Assembly: GCA_016932165.1 (NCBI GenBank)
Contig: JAFGDK010000029.1
Span: forward strand, 1-64,000
Reading direction: 5' to 3'
Source of the DNA: Anaerolineales bacterium
GTDB taxonomy: Bacteria; Chloroflexota; Anaerolineae; Anaerolineales; UBA11579
DNA: 64,000 bases
A program made the position numbers and the translations under genes. Each line of letters opens with the position of its first letter. Positions within the stretch are counted from its first letter, which is position 1. This document shows, piece after piece, positions 8,819 to 17,979 of this stretch. Under the pieces are notes generated by a model. The model did no database searches and was not told the origin of the DNA. It saw only the letters and a list, made by a program, of their open reading frames with translations.

Positions 8819-9154
8819 CTACCGATACTTCTCAGGCAAATCAAACGAACCATCCAGGTTGGGTGGGAAATCGGCCAGGGCTACCACAGCCTCCACCTCC
8901 AGCGGGCCGTAGATGTGCGGGAACAGGCGCCCATCGCCGGCAACTTCGTAGTTCAGCGGGGATTTGAGCTTCTCCGGGTTGATCTTGAGCAGCAGCAGGT
9001 CTTCCCGCCCGCGGAAAAATAGATTGGCGGTACCCGCCACCTGCTCGAGCGTGGAACAGTGGATAAAGCCCTCGGTGTCGAGGGTGTCGCCGCGATAATA
9101 GTCCGAGGCCCCCACCGCAGCCCAATCGGTTTTGGAGACGATGTGATAGATCAT
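8819..9154 (-). CDS. DUF952 family protein
   Basis: The 111-residue protein matches the DUF952 family: it opens with MIYHIVSKTDW, has GFIHCSTLEQV near residue 32, and HIYGPL in the C-terminal half. The family is small and cytoplasmic, with a fold related to toxin-type ADP-ribosyltransferases, but no accepted activity is known to me. The start at 9154 has AAGGGG six bases before it. It follows the toroid-fold gene by 23 bases, so the two are probably co-transcribed. Confidence 0.85.
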   Translation of the reverse strand: MIYHIVSKTDWAAVGASDYYRGDTLDTEGFIHCSTLEQVAGTANLFFRGREDLLLLKINPEKLKSPLNYEVAGDGRLFPHIYGPLEVEAVVALADFPPNLDGSFDLPEKYR

Positions 9155-9177
9155 AGTTCCCCTTTCTAAAACTATAG

Positions 9178-10191
9178 TCATCCGGCGTTTTTCAGCACCC
9201 AGGCAGCCCGCAGGGTGACCCATTTGTTAGGCTGCTTTTTCTCACCAAAATCCAGCCACGTTTTTCCAGAATAGGAATATTCCAATGGCCAGCGGCCCTC
9301 TGAATCCTGATTCTCCCAGACCACCTGGAGAGCATTTTGCAAGCGCGGATCCTGCCCGTATCCCAACCGGACCAGGGTCTCCACATTCTGGAGCAAATCG
9401 GTGACGTAAAACACCGGGAAGCCGAACTTCCACCAGTTGCCGCTGGGCCTGGGAGCATAGCCATGAGGATAAGTTGCATCGGCCGGGTCAACACTGAAGA
9501 GAAAGTCAACTCCCCGCTCGATGGCACCCTTGATCAAGGGTGTGCGCTGAACCCTGGGCAGTTTACTGAAGGCCAGCATCACCTTGACCGCGCCCCAGGC
9601 GCAAGCCAGCTTGTCGTTTGCCCCACAGGCAAAGTCGGGGCCGATCTTGCCGGAGTAGTAGCGCAGGGGTGTACCTGTTGTCCCCAATGGGGCCACCCCT
9701 TCACCGGTGACAGTGCGCGCCATCCATTCGAAGGCCTTTTCCATCCGGGCGTCTTGGTAACCGAGATCGAGCATCGCAGTGCACAAATTTCCCTGCAGGC
9801 AGTCGACCGTACCGCCAGGAGAGCCGGAGGCCGAGAATTGTCCGTATTCTGTGAGGGCATGATCAAGCAGGTACTCGCAAGCGGTGCCAATTCGCGCATC
9901 GATATCAACGGAAGCGCCCAACTGCCCCAACAGGATCAGCGACCAGACTGTGCTGAAATACTTGGGGGTGTATCCAGGCCCTGGTTTCGACCAATACCCC
10001 TCCGGGTTAATCTCATCGAGCACCCTTGCGATCGGCCCCTCTTGATGGGCAAGCGCACGGGCTTTGACCAGGTCCGGATGATCTGACCGCAATTCAAGCA
10101 GATCGCACAAGGCTAAATAGCGCACACCCGGATTATCTTCCTCCAGCAGCCAGTCAAGGGTTGCAGCAGTTAAAATTTCATTCTCAGCCAT
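9178..10191 (-). CDS. Alpha-alpha toroid (prenyltransferase/terpene cyclase-like) protein
   Basis: The 337-residue protein has repeating paired helices with the QW-like phrases DSEGRWPLEYSYSGKTW and NPEGYWSKPGPGYTPKY, typical of the (alpha/alpha)6 toroid of squalene cyclases and protein prenyltransferase beta subunits. It is shorter than squalene-hopene cyclases, and I do not see the DxDD motif, so terpene cyclase activity is unlikely. Similar proteins are usually annotated only as prenyltransferase/squalene oxidase repeat proteins. GGAGGA lies just before two adjacent ATGs (10194, 10191); the second has better spacing. It has no signal peptide. Confidence 0.75.
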   Translation of the reverse strand: MAENEILTAATLDWLLEEDNPGVRYLALCDLLELRSDHPDLVKARALAHQEGPIARVLDEINPEGYWSKPGPGYTPKYFSTVWSLILLGQLGASVDIDARIGTACEYLLDHALTEYGQFSASGSPGGTVDCLQGNLCTAMLDLGYQDARMEKAFEWMARTVTGEGVAPLGTTGTPLRYYSGKIGPDFACGANDKLACAWGAVKVMLAFSKLPRVQRTPLIKGAIERGVDFLFSVDPADATYPHGYAPRPSGNWWKFGFPVFYVTDLLQNVETLVRLGYGQDPRLQNALQVVWENQDSEGRWPLEYSYSGKTWLDFGEKKQPNKWVTLRAAWVLKNAG

Positions 10192-10334
10192 CATTCCTCC
10201 TTGGTGGATGAGATCATTCAATCTAATTATACAGACAAAGGATCTCCAATCAAAAAGAGACCTGCAATAGCGCAAGTCTCTTGACAGATGTTGAGCTGGA
10301 GGTGGAAGGTATGTGATTGTTTGTCGGGAAATAT

Positions 10335-10913
10335 CTAAACCAGGCCTTCCATCAAGTGGATGAGCATCTTACCGGCCTTTAGATCAATTTTAAGCACCAC
10401 TTCATCGATGTCTGGCAGTAAAACCTCTTTACCATCCTCGTCGCTGACAACGAGGACGCCGTTAGCCCCGGTCTCAATCCAATCGGAGACAATCCCCAAC
10501 ACCTGGCCTTCCTCGGTGACAGCCTTAAGTCCGATGATCTGGTGGAGGTAAAGCTCCCCATCAGGCAGCGGGGGGCGGTCCCCGGCAGAAACGAAGATCT
10601 CGTTATTGCGCAGGCCGTCCACTGCCTCGCGGGAATCATAACCCTCCAGCGAAATCAGCATGCCGCGGTTGTGATGCCGCAGGCTTTTGATCTTGACAGG
10701 CGTGTGAGCAGGCCCCAAATAAACTTCGATTTCCGGCTGCAGACGCTCGGGGAAATCAGTCAGCACCGACATGATCATCTCCCCGCGCACGCCATGCGGC
10801 CGGTGCAGCTTTCCGACCAAAAGAAAAGCAGGCGGCACCACAGGAGATGCCCCTGCTATCTTCTGATTCTTCAATTTACGCCTGGCGGCAGCCTGACGTC
10901 GTCTAGAGCTCAT
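10335..10913 (-). CDS. rimM: 16S rRNA processing protein RimM
   Basis: RimM helps 30S assembly by binding ribosomal protein S19 and the 16S head. The 192-residue protein carries the N-terminal RimM domain (LLVGKLHRPHGVRGEM at about 31-46) and the PRC-barrel C-terminal domain (about 120-190, DWIETGANGVLVV and LLPDIDEVVLKID). Its ATG overlaps the khpA stop by four bases, so the two are translationally coupled. The first 28 residues are basic and look like an extension. It closes the ffh-rpsP-khpA-rimM group; trmD, often next in other bacteria, is absent. Confidence 0.92.
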   Translation of the reverse strand: MSSRRRQAAARRKLKNQKIAGASPVVPPAFLLVGKLHRPHGVRGEMIMSVLTDFPERLQPEIEVYLGPAHTPVKIKSLRHHNRGMLISLEGYDSREAVDGLRNNEIFVSAGDRPPLPDGELYLHQIIGLKAVTEEGQVLGIVSDWIETGANGVLVVSDEDGKEVLLPDIDEVVLKIDLKAGKMLIHLMEGLV

Positions 10914-11146
10914 TCAGGCTCCACGATATCCAGTTTGACGCGCTTGGCGTTCCGGGCGGCGGCCACTCGCAGAAGGGCGCGCATGGCGTTGGCCACCCGT
11001 CCATTGCGGCCAATCACGCGGCCCATATCTTCTTTGGCCACGCGCAGGCGCACATTGGTGGTAGAGCCATAACGCCGCTGGCTGACTTCCACCTGGGTGG
11101 GGTCATCCACCAGCGAACGGGCGATATAATCGATCAAATCTCTCAT
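10910..11146 (-). CDS. khpA: KH-domain RNA-binding protein KhpA
   Basis: This 78-residue protein is a single KH domain with the GRNGR loop (GRVIGRNGRVANAMRALLR). KhpA binds RNA, usually with KhpB/Jag, and in Firmicutes influences cell division. Its place between rpsP and rimM is the conserved one. GAGAGGATC before the ATG gives a good ribosome site, and its stop overlaps the rimM start. Confidence 0.93.
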   Translation of the reverse strand: MRDLIDYIARSLVDDPTQVEVSQRRYGSTTNVRLRVAKEDMGRVIGRNGRVANAMRALLRVAAARNAKRVKLDIVEPE

Positions 11147-11172
11147 CTGATCCTCTCAATGAAACCGGCGAG

Positions 11173-11613
11173 TTACACCTCGTCGGATTCGGCTTCTTCT
11201 TCAGCTGCGGACGGCTCTTCAACCTCAGCTTGGGGGGCGGCTTCGACCTTCTTGGCCTTCTTGGGAGCGCCATCCACCCGGGTCTTGAGGTTGGTATTGC
11301 GGGTCTCTTCAACCACCTTGTACTCTTCCAGCAGCTTTTCAATCTCTTCGCCGGCCTTGAAACGGTCATAGCGGTCTCGGGTGCCCATCTGGCGGAACAA
11401 GGATTCGACAGCATCACTCGGCTGTGCGCCAACACCCAGCCAGTGGAAAACGCGGTCTTCCTTTAGAGTGATGGTAGAAGGCTCAGTGCGGGGGTTGTAG
11501 AAACCCACTACTTCGAGGAAACGGCCATCGCGCGATGCTTCCTTCTCGGCAGCCACCAAACGGTAGCTGGGTTGCTTTTTGCGCCCTACTCGGCGCAGTC
11601 GTAAACGTACCAT
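11173..11613 (-). CDS. rpsP: 30S ribosomal protein S16 with a long acidic tail
   Basis: S16 is an early-assembly protein of the small subunit. The first 85 residues are standard (VRLRLRRVGRKKQPSYRLV at the N-terminus). The total of 146 residues is well above the usual 80-90. The extra C-terminal part (about 90-146) is Lys/Ala- and then Glu-rich and low in complexity, so probably disordered. AGGAGA precedes the ATG. It lies 26 bases before khpA and 160 bases after ffh. Confidence 0.96.
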   Translation of the reverse strand: MVRLRLRRVGRKKQPSYRLVAAEKEASRDGRFLEVVGFYNPRTEPSTITLKEDRVFHWLGVGAQPSDAVESLFRQMGTRDRYDRFKAGEEIEKLLEEYKVVEETRNTNLKTRVDGAPKKAKKVEAAPQAEVEEPSAAEEEAESDEV

Positions 11614-11773
11614 GTTATAAAATCTCCTATAGTTTTAGTGTTATGTGTGCGCTGCTTTCCGGCCGGTACAGGAGCGCTGAAGGAGGCGCAAACCGGGTTC
11701 TAGCCGGGCATCTACAGGCTATTGTTGGCCGGTCAGCGAGGGAACCGCCGGCGAGAAACCTGTGTGCCGCACA

Positions 11774-13099
11774 CTAGCCAAACATGGGGGGCAGACCCCG
11801 CATGCCTGATTTTTTTAAACGTTTCATCATCCGCTGCATCTCCTGATACTGGCGGAGAAGACGGTTGACTTCCATAACTTCTGTGCCCGAACCGGCGGCA
11901 ATACGCCGCTTGCGGCTGGCATTGATGATCTTCGGCCGCTGGCGTTCTTTGGGGGTCATCGAATTAATCATCGCCTCGATGCGGACAAAACTTTTTTCCG
12001 CTTCGTGCGGGTCCACATTAGCCAACGCCGCGCCGCCCATATTGCCGGGGAGCATGCCCATCAATTGACCAATCGGGCCCATCTTGCGGACTTGCCGAAG
12101 CTGATCGCGAAAATCCTCTAGGGTGAATTCACCTGAGAGCATTTTCTGAGCAGAAGCGGCTGCTTTTTCAGCGTCCAATTCTGCCTCGGCCTTTTCAATC
12201 AGCCCAATCATATCACCCATTCCCAAAATGCGGGAGGATAAACGGTTGGGATCAAACTTCTCCAGGCCGTCCATGTTTTCGCTGACACCCAGGTACTTGA
12301 TCGGAACCCCGGTGACAGACCGGATGGAGATCGCCGCACCGCCGCGGGCATCACCGTCCATTTTACTTAAAACCAGCCCAGTGATCGGCACCGTTTGCCG
12401 AAATCCCTGGGCGATATTGACCGCTTCCTGACCGATCATGGCATCCACCACCAGCAGCACCTCATTAGGGGTAACATTGTTGGTAATGGCCTTGAGTTCG
12501 TCCATCAGACTGTTATCCAGCTGCGAACGTCCAGCGGTATCCAAAATGAAGACCGAGTAACCGCCCTGCTGGGCTTTAACATACGCCATCCCGGCCAGGT
12601 CTGGCGGGGAGAGATTGGGCTGGGTGAAGACTTCCACGCCCAGGTTGGCGCCCAAGGTCTGAAGCTGCTGCACCGCAGCCGGGCGGTAGGGATCGGCTGC
12701 AACCAGCATCACGCGCTCACCCTGGCCGCGCAGCATTTTCGCCAATTTGGCGGCAGTGGTGGTCTTTCCAGATCCTTGCAGACCGACCAGCATGATCATA
12801 TGCGGTTTGGGGCCGGATAAATTTAATGCTTCTGGTTCACCCAGTGTGGCGATCAGCTCTTCATTGACGATCTTGATCACTTGCTGAGCTGGATTCAAAG
12901 CCCGGGAAACCTCATGCCCGATCGACCGTGCCTTCACCTTATCGATGAAGCTCCTGACCACGGCGTAATGCACATCGGCCTCTAACAGGGCCAGACGCAC
13001 ATCCCGCATGGCAATATCGACATCCTTCTCAGAGAGTTTGCCGTGTCTGCGGAGTTCCTTGAATACCGCGTTGAGTCGTTCAGTCAGTGTCTCAAACAT
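11774..13099 (-). CDS. ffh: Signal recognition particle GTPase Ffh
   Basis: Ffh binds signal sequences on nascent chains and, with SRP RNA, delivers them to FtsY. The 441-residue protein has the N helical bundle (1-90), the G domain with GLQGSGKTTTAAKLA near 107, DTAGR near 190 and the TKMDGDA-like SKMDGDARGG near 248, and the Met-rich M domain (about 330-435). It ends with MMKRLKKSGMRGLPPMFG. The start lacks a clear ribosome site. It heads the rpsP-khpA-rimM group. Confidence 0.97.
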   Translation of the reverse strand: MFETLTERLNAVFKELRRHGKLSEKDVDIAMRDVRLALLEADVHYAVVRSFIDKVKARSIGHEVSRALNPAQQVIKIVNEELIATLGEPEALNLSGPKPHMIMLVGLQGSGKTTTAAKLAKMLRGQGERVMLVAADPYRPAAVQQLQTLGANLGVEVFTQPNLSPPDLAGMAYVKAQQGGYSVFILDTAGRSQLDNSLMDELKAITNNVTPNEVLLVVDAMIGQEAVNIAQGFRQTVPITGLVLSKMDGDARGGAAISIRSVTGVPIKYLGVSENMDGLEKFDPNRLSSRILGMGDMIGLIEKAEAELDAEKAAASAQKMLSGEFTLEDFRDQLRQVRKMGPIGQLMGMLPGNMGGAALANVDPHEAEKSFVRIEAMINSMTPKERQRPKIINASRKRRIAAGSGTEVMEVNRLLRQYQEMQRMMKRLKKSGMRGLPPMFG

Positions 13100-13351
13100 A
13101 ATTATCTTATCGCCGGCTTGGAATTTGGCGACATGTGATTCTACTGGGGAGTTGGGCTGCGGTCAAGGATTAATTTGGCAATTCAGTGATGAGGAATCAA
13201 GCGCTTTGTGATTTGGGAGAAAACCATTCGCACTTCAATCATCCCCCTATTCACTCGCTGCCCAATCCCTGATCACTCACCAGACGTAACCAACCCCGGT
13301 GTTCTGTGTTGTTTTGTTTGCATTAATACTTAGAATTAGAGGAGAATAAAG

Positions 13352-14218
13352 ATGGCAAATCCAGTAGCAATTGTGACAGACTCGACTGCCTATCTGCCTA
13401 AGGATTGGGTGGAAAAATACAACATTGAGGTGGCCCCCTCGGTTGTCATCTGGGATAGTGATGAACTTCGGGATGGTGTAGATATCACTGCCGAGGCATT
13501 CTTCAAACGCCTTGCCGAGTCTCCCAGCATGCCGACGACTTCACAGCCTACTCCAGCTTATTTCAAGAGCATTTATGAAAAATTGCTCGCTGAGGGCAAA
13601 GATATCCTGGGAATCCATATCTCTCACAAACTTTCAGGCACCTTCGCCTCAGCAGAACAGGCCAAAGCCCTCTTCCCGGAGGCCAAGATTGAAAATGTGG
13701 ATTCTTTATCCGCCTCGATGGGTGAGGGCTGGCCGTTGCTGATGGCAGTCCGCGCCGCACAGGCAGGCAAGTCTCTTGAGGAGTGCCGGACAATTGTGGA
13801 GGCAGCCTGCAAGCACACCGGTGTCCTCCTGACAGTGGATACCCTGGAATTTCTGCACAGGGGCGGACGGATCGGCGGGGCATCACGCCTGATCGGAACG
13901 ATGTTGAACTTTAAACCGGTCCTGCAGCTACTGGATGGACGGATTGAACCCTATGAGCGTGTGCGTACCCGCAAAAAATCTTTGACCCGCCTGGTTGAAC
14001 TGGCGGTAGAAGCAATCGGCGACAAGCGGCCTGTGTATATGGCAACCATCCATGCTAACGCGTTGGAAGATGCGGAAATGGTGATGGAAATGATTGCTGA
14101 GAAATTGCCCCTGACCTCCAAGATCACGACGAGCGTTTCCGCTGCGGTTGGCACCCATACCGGACCAGGCACGATCGGGATCGCGTGGATGGCCGGATAC
14201 GATTACAAACCTGAGTGA
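13352..14218 (+). CDS. DegV family fatty-acid-binding protein
   Basis: DegV/FakB-type proteins bind a fatty acid between two alpha/beta domains and can present it to a kinase. The 288-residue protein has the typical opening IVTDSTAYLP, the TSQPTP phrase near 60, GIHISHKLSGTF near 92, and the C-terminal HTGPGTIGIAW. GAGGAGAA precedes the ATG. No FakA-type kinase is next to it, so its partner must be encoded elsewhere. It is monocistronic with a hairpin after the stop. Confidence 0.93.
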   Translation: MANPVAIVTDSTAYLPKDWVEKYNIEVAPSVVIWDSDELRDGVDITAEAFFKRLAESPSMPTTSQPTPAYFKSIYEKLLAEGKDILGIHISHKLSGTFASAEQAKALFPEAKIENVDSLSASMGEGWPLLMAVRAAQAGKSLEECRTIVEAACKHTGVLLTVDTLEFLHRGGRIGGASRLIGTMLNFKPVLQLLDGRIEPYERVRTRKKSLTRLVELAVEAIGDKRPVYMATIHANALEDAEMVMEMIAEKLPLTSKITTSVSAAVGTHTGPGTIGIAWMAGYDYKPE

Positions 14219-14242
14219 ATTTTGTTTTTCTCCCTCATTAAG

Positions 14243-14273
14243 AGAACCCCTGCAAGTGCTGTGCAGGGGTTCT
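14243..14273. terminator. Bidirectional hairpin between convergent degV and pyrimidine phosphorylase genes
   Basis: AGAACCCCTGCA (14243-14254) pairs perfectly with TGCAGGGGTTCT (14262-14273) around a seven-base loop. T runs are weak on both sides, but the place between two convergent stops fits shared termination. Confidence 0.75.
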
Positions 14274-14294
14274 TGATTTATCAACTGATTGGTT

Positions 14295-15608
14295 TTATTC
14301 CAGATCAGTAACCACACCATAGAACAATGGAAGGGGTTTTACCGGGTCATCGCTCCATTGGTGGGCATTTAACAGTTCTGGTTTCACCTCGTCAAGTTTG
14401 TCCTGAGAATCCGCATGGATGGTGAACAAGGGTTCTCCAACCTCCACATAATCTCCCACCTTGTGATGCACCACAATCCCAACGGCATGATCTACCGGCA
14501 TGCCTTTCTTTAAACGGCCAGCACCCAAAACCACAGCCATCTCACCAATCACACGGGCATCGATTACAGCCAGATAACCGCGGCGTGGCGCAGGCACTGC
14601 TTCGACTAATTTTGCCTGGGGCAATTTGTGGGGATGATCGACATAAGATACATCGCCGCCCTGTACCTCCACCAACTGCCGGAATTTTTCAAACGCCTGG
14701 CCGGAATGATTGGCTTTCTCTACAATGCTGCGGGCGGCTTCCACATGATCCGCTCTCTCTGCCAGATAAACCATATAAGTGGCCACTTGCAGGCAGTGCT
14801 CAACAAAGTCTGGCGGGCCATTTCCTTTGAGGGTGTCGATAGCCTCTTTCACCTCAAGCGCATTGCCAACGGCAAAGCCCAGAGGTTGGTTCATGTCCGA
14901 GATCAATCCCACTGCTCGCCGACCGGCTAAATGGGCGATCTGTACCATCAGTTCCGCCAGTTCACGCGCTTCCGGCACAGTTTCCATGAAGGCACCTTCC
15001 CCGGCTTTGACATCCAGCACAATCCGCTGCGCCCCGGCGGCGATCTTCTTGCTCATTATGGATGAAGCGATCAGCGGGAGTGAGGGAACTGTCCCGGTTA
15101 CATCCCGCAAGGCATACAGTTTTCCGTCAGCCGGAGCCAGATCACCCGTCTGACCGGTAAGCACCATACCAAAGGTGCTTAATTGTTCAAGGAATTCTTC
15201 GCTGCTCAAGTCGGTACGGAAGCCTGGGATCGATTCCACCTTATCCAAAGTGCCACCGCTAAAACCCAGTCCGCGTCCGGACATCTTGCCAATATGCACA
15301 CCGCAGGTCAACACCAAGGGGAGCACCACCAGCGAGGTTTTATCCCCCACACCTCCGGTTGAATGTTTATCGACCACAATATCTACGGCACCGCTCAGAT
15401 CGAGAATGTCTCCGGAATGGGCCATTGCTAATGTCAGATCGGTGATCTCGCGGGGGGTCATCCCATTGAACAAAACAGCCATAGCCCAGGCAGCCGCCTG
15501 GTAATCGGGAATATCCCCATTGGTGTATCCAGTAATAAATTCCTGGATTTCTTCAGTGGTCAATTCTTCGCCGTCTCGTTTTTTGATGATCAAGTCAACT
15601 GCACGCAT
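14295..15608 (-). CDS. pdp: Pyrimidine-nucleoside (thymidine) phosphorylase
   Basis: The enzyme splits uridine and thymidine with phosphate to the base and (deoxy)ribose-1-phosphate. The 437-residue protein has the family signature region KHSTGGVGDKTSLVVLPL near residue 83, the phosphate and base-binding MSGRGLGFSGGTLDK near 110, and the C-terminal lipoyl-like domain (VGIVVHHKVGDYVEVGEPLF near 380). GAGGTG precedes the ATG. It pairs functionally with upp at 17980 in pyrimidine salvage. Deciding between Pdp and DeoA specificity needs alignment. Confidence 0.93.
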   Translation of the reverse strand: MRAVDLIIKKRDGEELTTEEIQEFITGYTNGDIPDYQAAAWAMAVLFNGMTPREITDLTLAMAHSGDILDLSGAVDIVVDKHSTGGVGDKTSLVVLPLVLTCGVHIGKMSGRGLGFSGGTLDKVESIPGFRTDLSSEEFLEQLSTFGMVLTGQTGDLAPADGKLYALRDVTGTVPSLPLIASSIMSKKIAAGAQRIVLDVKAGEGAFMETVPEARELAELMVQIAHLAGRRAVGLISDMNQPLGFAVGNALEVKEAIDTLKGNGPPDFVEHCLQVATYMVYLAERADHVEAARSIVEKANHSGQAFEKFRQLVEVQGGDVSYVDHPHKLPQAKLVEAVPAPRRGYLAVIDARVIGEMAVVLGAGRLKKGMPVDHAVGIVVHHKVGDYVEVGEPLFTIHADSQDKLDEVKPELLNAHQWSDDPVKPLPLFYGVVTDLE

Positions 15609-15695
15609 GGCACACCTCTACGCGATAATCGTTAGAAATTAATTGTACATGATTTCTTGCCCAGGGGAGCGATATAAAGCATGTGGAAACGCCAG

Positions 15696-16718
15696 TTACA
15701 CGATCAGCATTGCATCGCCAAAGGAGAAGAAGCGGTATTCTTCCTCCAGGGCGACCTTGTAAGCATTCAAGATCATTTCCCGGCTGGCAAAAGCGCTGAC
15801 CAGCATCAGCAAAGTTGATTTTGGCAGGTGAAAATTGGTCACCATGGCATCCACGACGTTGAACTGGTAGCCGGGAAGGATGAACAGGTCGGTATGGCCC
15901 TCAAACGGCTCCACCTCTCCGGGAGCCGCAGCCTGTGAAGCTGCTGATTCAAGGGTGCGGACGCTGGTGGTACCCACAGCAATGATCCTGCCCCCAGCCA
16001 GGCGTGTCTGGTTGATCTGGCTGGCTGTCTGAGGGCTCAACTGGCACCATTCTGTGTGGATCTGATGTTCAGCGATATTTTCTTCGGTTACCGGGGCAAA
16101 GGTATCCAACCCGACATGCAAGACCACTTCCGCCATCCCGATCCCGGCTTGCTGCAATTCCCGGATCAAATGCGGCGTAAAATGCAGCCCGGCGGTAGGG
16201 GCAGCTGCTGAACCAACCTCCTGAGAATACACCGTCTGGTAGCGCTCTGGATCCTGCAATCGTTGGTGAATATACGGCGGCAGCGGCATGTACCCAATCC
16301 GGTCAAGCTCCTTAGATACCGGGCGGTTAAATCGGAGCAGACGGCGCGGGCCGCCGAGGTCTTGCACCACTTCGGCTTGCAGATCATCCATTACCGAAAT
16401 GCAGATCCCAGGGCTGATCCGTTTGCCGCCGACAAGGGCTTCCCATAATCCAGGTTCTCGCCGGTTGAGCAGCAGCAGTTCTACTTTGCCGCCAGTTTTC
16501 AGCTTGGTGGCAAATAAGCGCGCCGCCAGCACACGGGTGCGGTTAATCACCAGCAGATCGCCCGGATGCAAAAACTTACCGATGGAGGAAAAAACAGAAT
16601 GGCTAAGGCTGCCGTCCTTGCGGTTGAGCACCAGCAAACGAGAGCTGTCACGCGGTTCGAGCGGTGTTTGGGCAATACGCTCTTGCGGCAAAGGGTAATC
16701 GAAATCGGAGAGTTTCAT
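15696..16718 (-). CDS. queA: tRNA preQ1(34) S-adenosylmethionine ribosyltransferase-isomerase
   Basis: QueA moves the ribosyl part of AdoMet onto preQ1 in tRNA to give epoxyqueuosine. The 340-residue length and motifs are standard: DFDYPLPQERIAQTPLEPRD at the N-terminus, GSAAAPTAGLHFT near 170, and TNFHLPKSTLLMLVSAFA near 293. It lies 34 bases after ruvB on the same strand, a common pairing. No Tgt gene is in the window. The ribosome site is weak. Confidence 0.96.
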   Translation of the reverse strand: MKLSDFDYPLPQERIAQTPLEPRDSSRLLVLNRKDGSLSHSVFSSIGKFLHPGDLLVINRTRVLAARLFATKLKTGGKVELLLLNRREPGLWEALVGGKRISPGICISVMDDLQAEVVQDLGGPRRLLRFNRPVSKELDRIGYMPLPPYIHQRLQDPERYQTVYSQEVGSAAAPTAGLHFTPHLIRELQQAGIGMAEVVLHVGLDTFAPVTEENIAEHQIHTEWCQLSPQTASQINQTRLAGGRIIAVGTTSVRTLESAASQAAAPGEVEPFEGHTDLFILPGYQFNVVDAMVTNFHLPKSTLLMLVSAFASREMILNAYKVALEEEYRFFSFGDAMLIV

Positions 16719-16752
16719 TTAAATTCCAAAAAATGGGGAAGCCTGGTACCAA

Positions 16753-17781
16753 TCAGAACAACCGCGGCGGCAAGTGATCTGGATAGGGCAGGCCGAGGTG
16801 CTCACAGGCCGTGCGGGTGGCCATCCGCCCCTGCGAGGTGCGCTCCAAAAAACCAAGTTGGAGCAGATAAGGCTCAACGACATCCTTGATCGTGTCCTGC
16901 TCTTCATGCACCGAAGCGGCGATGGTATTCAAGCCAACTGGCCCACAGTTGTACTTCTCAATGATCGCCCGCAATACCCGGCGATCCATGTCATCCAGGC
17001 CAAGGGCATCTACATCCATCAAGTCAAGGGCATGGTCGGCCACGTCTGCGGTGATATGACCGCCCGCGCGCACCTGGGCGAAATCTCTCACCCGGCGCAG
17101 CAGCCGCAAAGCGACCCGCGGCGTACCGCGTGCTCTACGGGCAATTTCCCGGATCCCATCCTGTTCTGCATCCACCGCAAACTGATCAGCAGCGCGGGCC
17201 ACGATCTGTTCCATGGCCTTCTGGGAATAGAAATGCATGCGGTAAACGGCGCCGAAGCGCGCCCGCAGGGGGGCGGTCACCAAGGCCAGCCGGGTGGTAG
17301 CGCCAATCACAGAGAAGTGCGGCAGTTTTAGACGCACAGAACGGGCTGCCGGTCCCTTACCGATGACGATATCCAAGGCAAAATCTTCCATCGCCGGGTA
17401 GAGCACTTCTTCCACGGCGCGGCCCAGGCGGTGGATCTCATCAATGAAAAGCACATCCCCTTCGCGTAAGTTGGAAAGGATCGCCGCCAGGTCTCCCTGG
17501 CGTTCGATGGCCGGCCCGGCGGTGACCTTGATATTCACCCCCATCTCATTGGCCAGAATATGGGCCATAGTAGTCTTACCCAAACCAGGAGGGCCATAAA
17601 AGAGCACATGGTCGAGCGGTTCACCGCGGTGGCGGGCAGCATCGATTAAGATCTGCAAGTTCTCTTTAATCTTTTCCTGGCCGATTAATTCAGCCAGAGA
17701 TTGAGGGCGCAGGGAAGGCTCTATCTGCTGGTCTTCAGTTTTGTTAGCCGGGTTTACCAGTCTGTCTTCGGGTTCAGTCAT
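16753..17781 (-). CDS. ruvB: Holliday junction branch-migration helicase RuvB
   Basis: RuvB is the AAA+ motor that drives branch migration with RuvA. The 342-residue protein has Walker [15 protein letters not shown] near 61, Walker [11 protein letters not shown] near 107, the IGATTR sensor near 157, and the winged-helix C-terminal domain from about 265. I start it at the ATG at 17781; an in-frame TTG 15 bases upstream has no support. TATAAT lies six bases before this ATG with no ribosome site, which suggests a leaderless mRNA. queA follows. Confidence 0.96.
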   Translation of the reverse strand: MTEPEDRLVNPANKTEDQQIEPSLRPQSLAELIGQEKIKENLQILIDAARHRGEPLDHVLFYGPPGLGKTTMAHILANEMGVNIKVTAGPAIERQGDLAAILSNLREGDVLFIDEIHRLGRAVEEVLYPAMEDFALDIVIGKGPAARSVRLKLPHFSVIGATTRLALVTAPLRARFGAVYRMHFYSQKAMEQIVARAADQFAVDAEQDGIREIARRARGTPRVALRLLRRVRDFAQVRAGGHITADVADHALDLMDVDALGLDDMDRRVLRAIIEKYNCGPVGLNTIAASVHEEQDTIKDVVEPYLLQLGFLERTSQGRMATRTACEHLGLPYPDHLPPRLF

Positions 17782-17787
17782 AGGAGA

Positions 17788-17793
17788 ATTATA
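17788..17793 (-). promoter_or_regulatory. -10 box of a leaderless promoter for ruvB
   Basis: On the minus strand a perfect TATAAT is followed by TCTCCT and then ATG. The six-base gap puts the expected transcription start on the A of the start codon. Confidence 0.55.
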
Positions 17794-17887
17794 CAATATC
17801 GCGGAGTTTTTTGTGTTGTGGGGTTATAGCAGAGGATGTACATACAAGATAAAGGCTGTAATTTTATTAGAATCAGGATGGATAGTT

Positions 17888-17893
17888 TATAAT
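17888..17893 (+). promoter_or_regulatory. -10 box and structured leader of upp
   Basis: TATAAT would start an mRNA with a leader of about 80 bases. The leader begins with a nine-base-pair hairpin, TTCAAGGCC then GAA then GGTCTTGAA (one G-U pair), at about 17896-17916, and ends in GGAGGATAA before the ATG. I see no terminator alternative and no PyrR-box consensus. Confidence 0.5.
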
Positions 17894-17979
17894 GGTTTTC
17901 AAGGCCGAAGGTCTTGAAGCGTTTACGGGCCATTCGTCCATCCAAAATACCTGTAATAATTATTTGCCCTGGAGGATAA

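Noticed and set aside
11614..11773. Possible SRP RNA between ffh and rpsP (a CCGGAAAGCAGC string on the minus strand)
   Set aside because: It resembles the SRP domain IV text, but the tetraloop stem and the opposing CAGG side do not form, so it is not a credible SRP RNA.
17782..17796. TTG start for ruvB 15 bases upstream
   Set aside because: No ribosome site, and the TATAAT box lies within this stretch.
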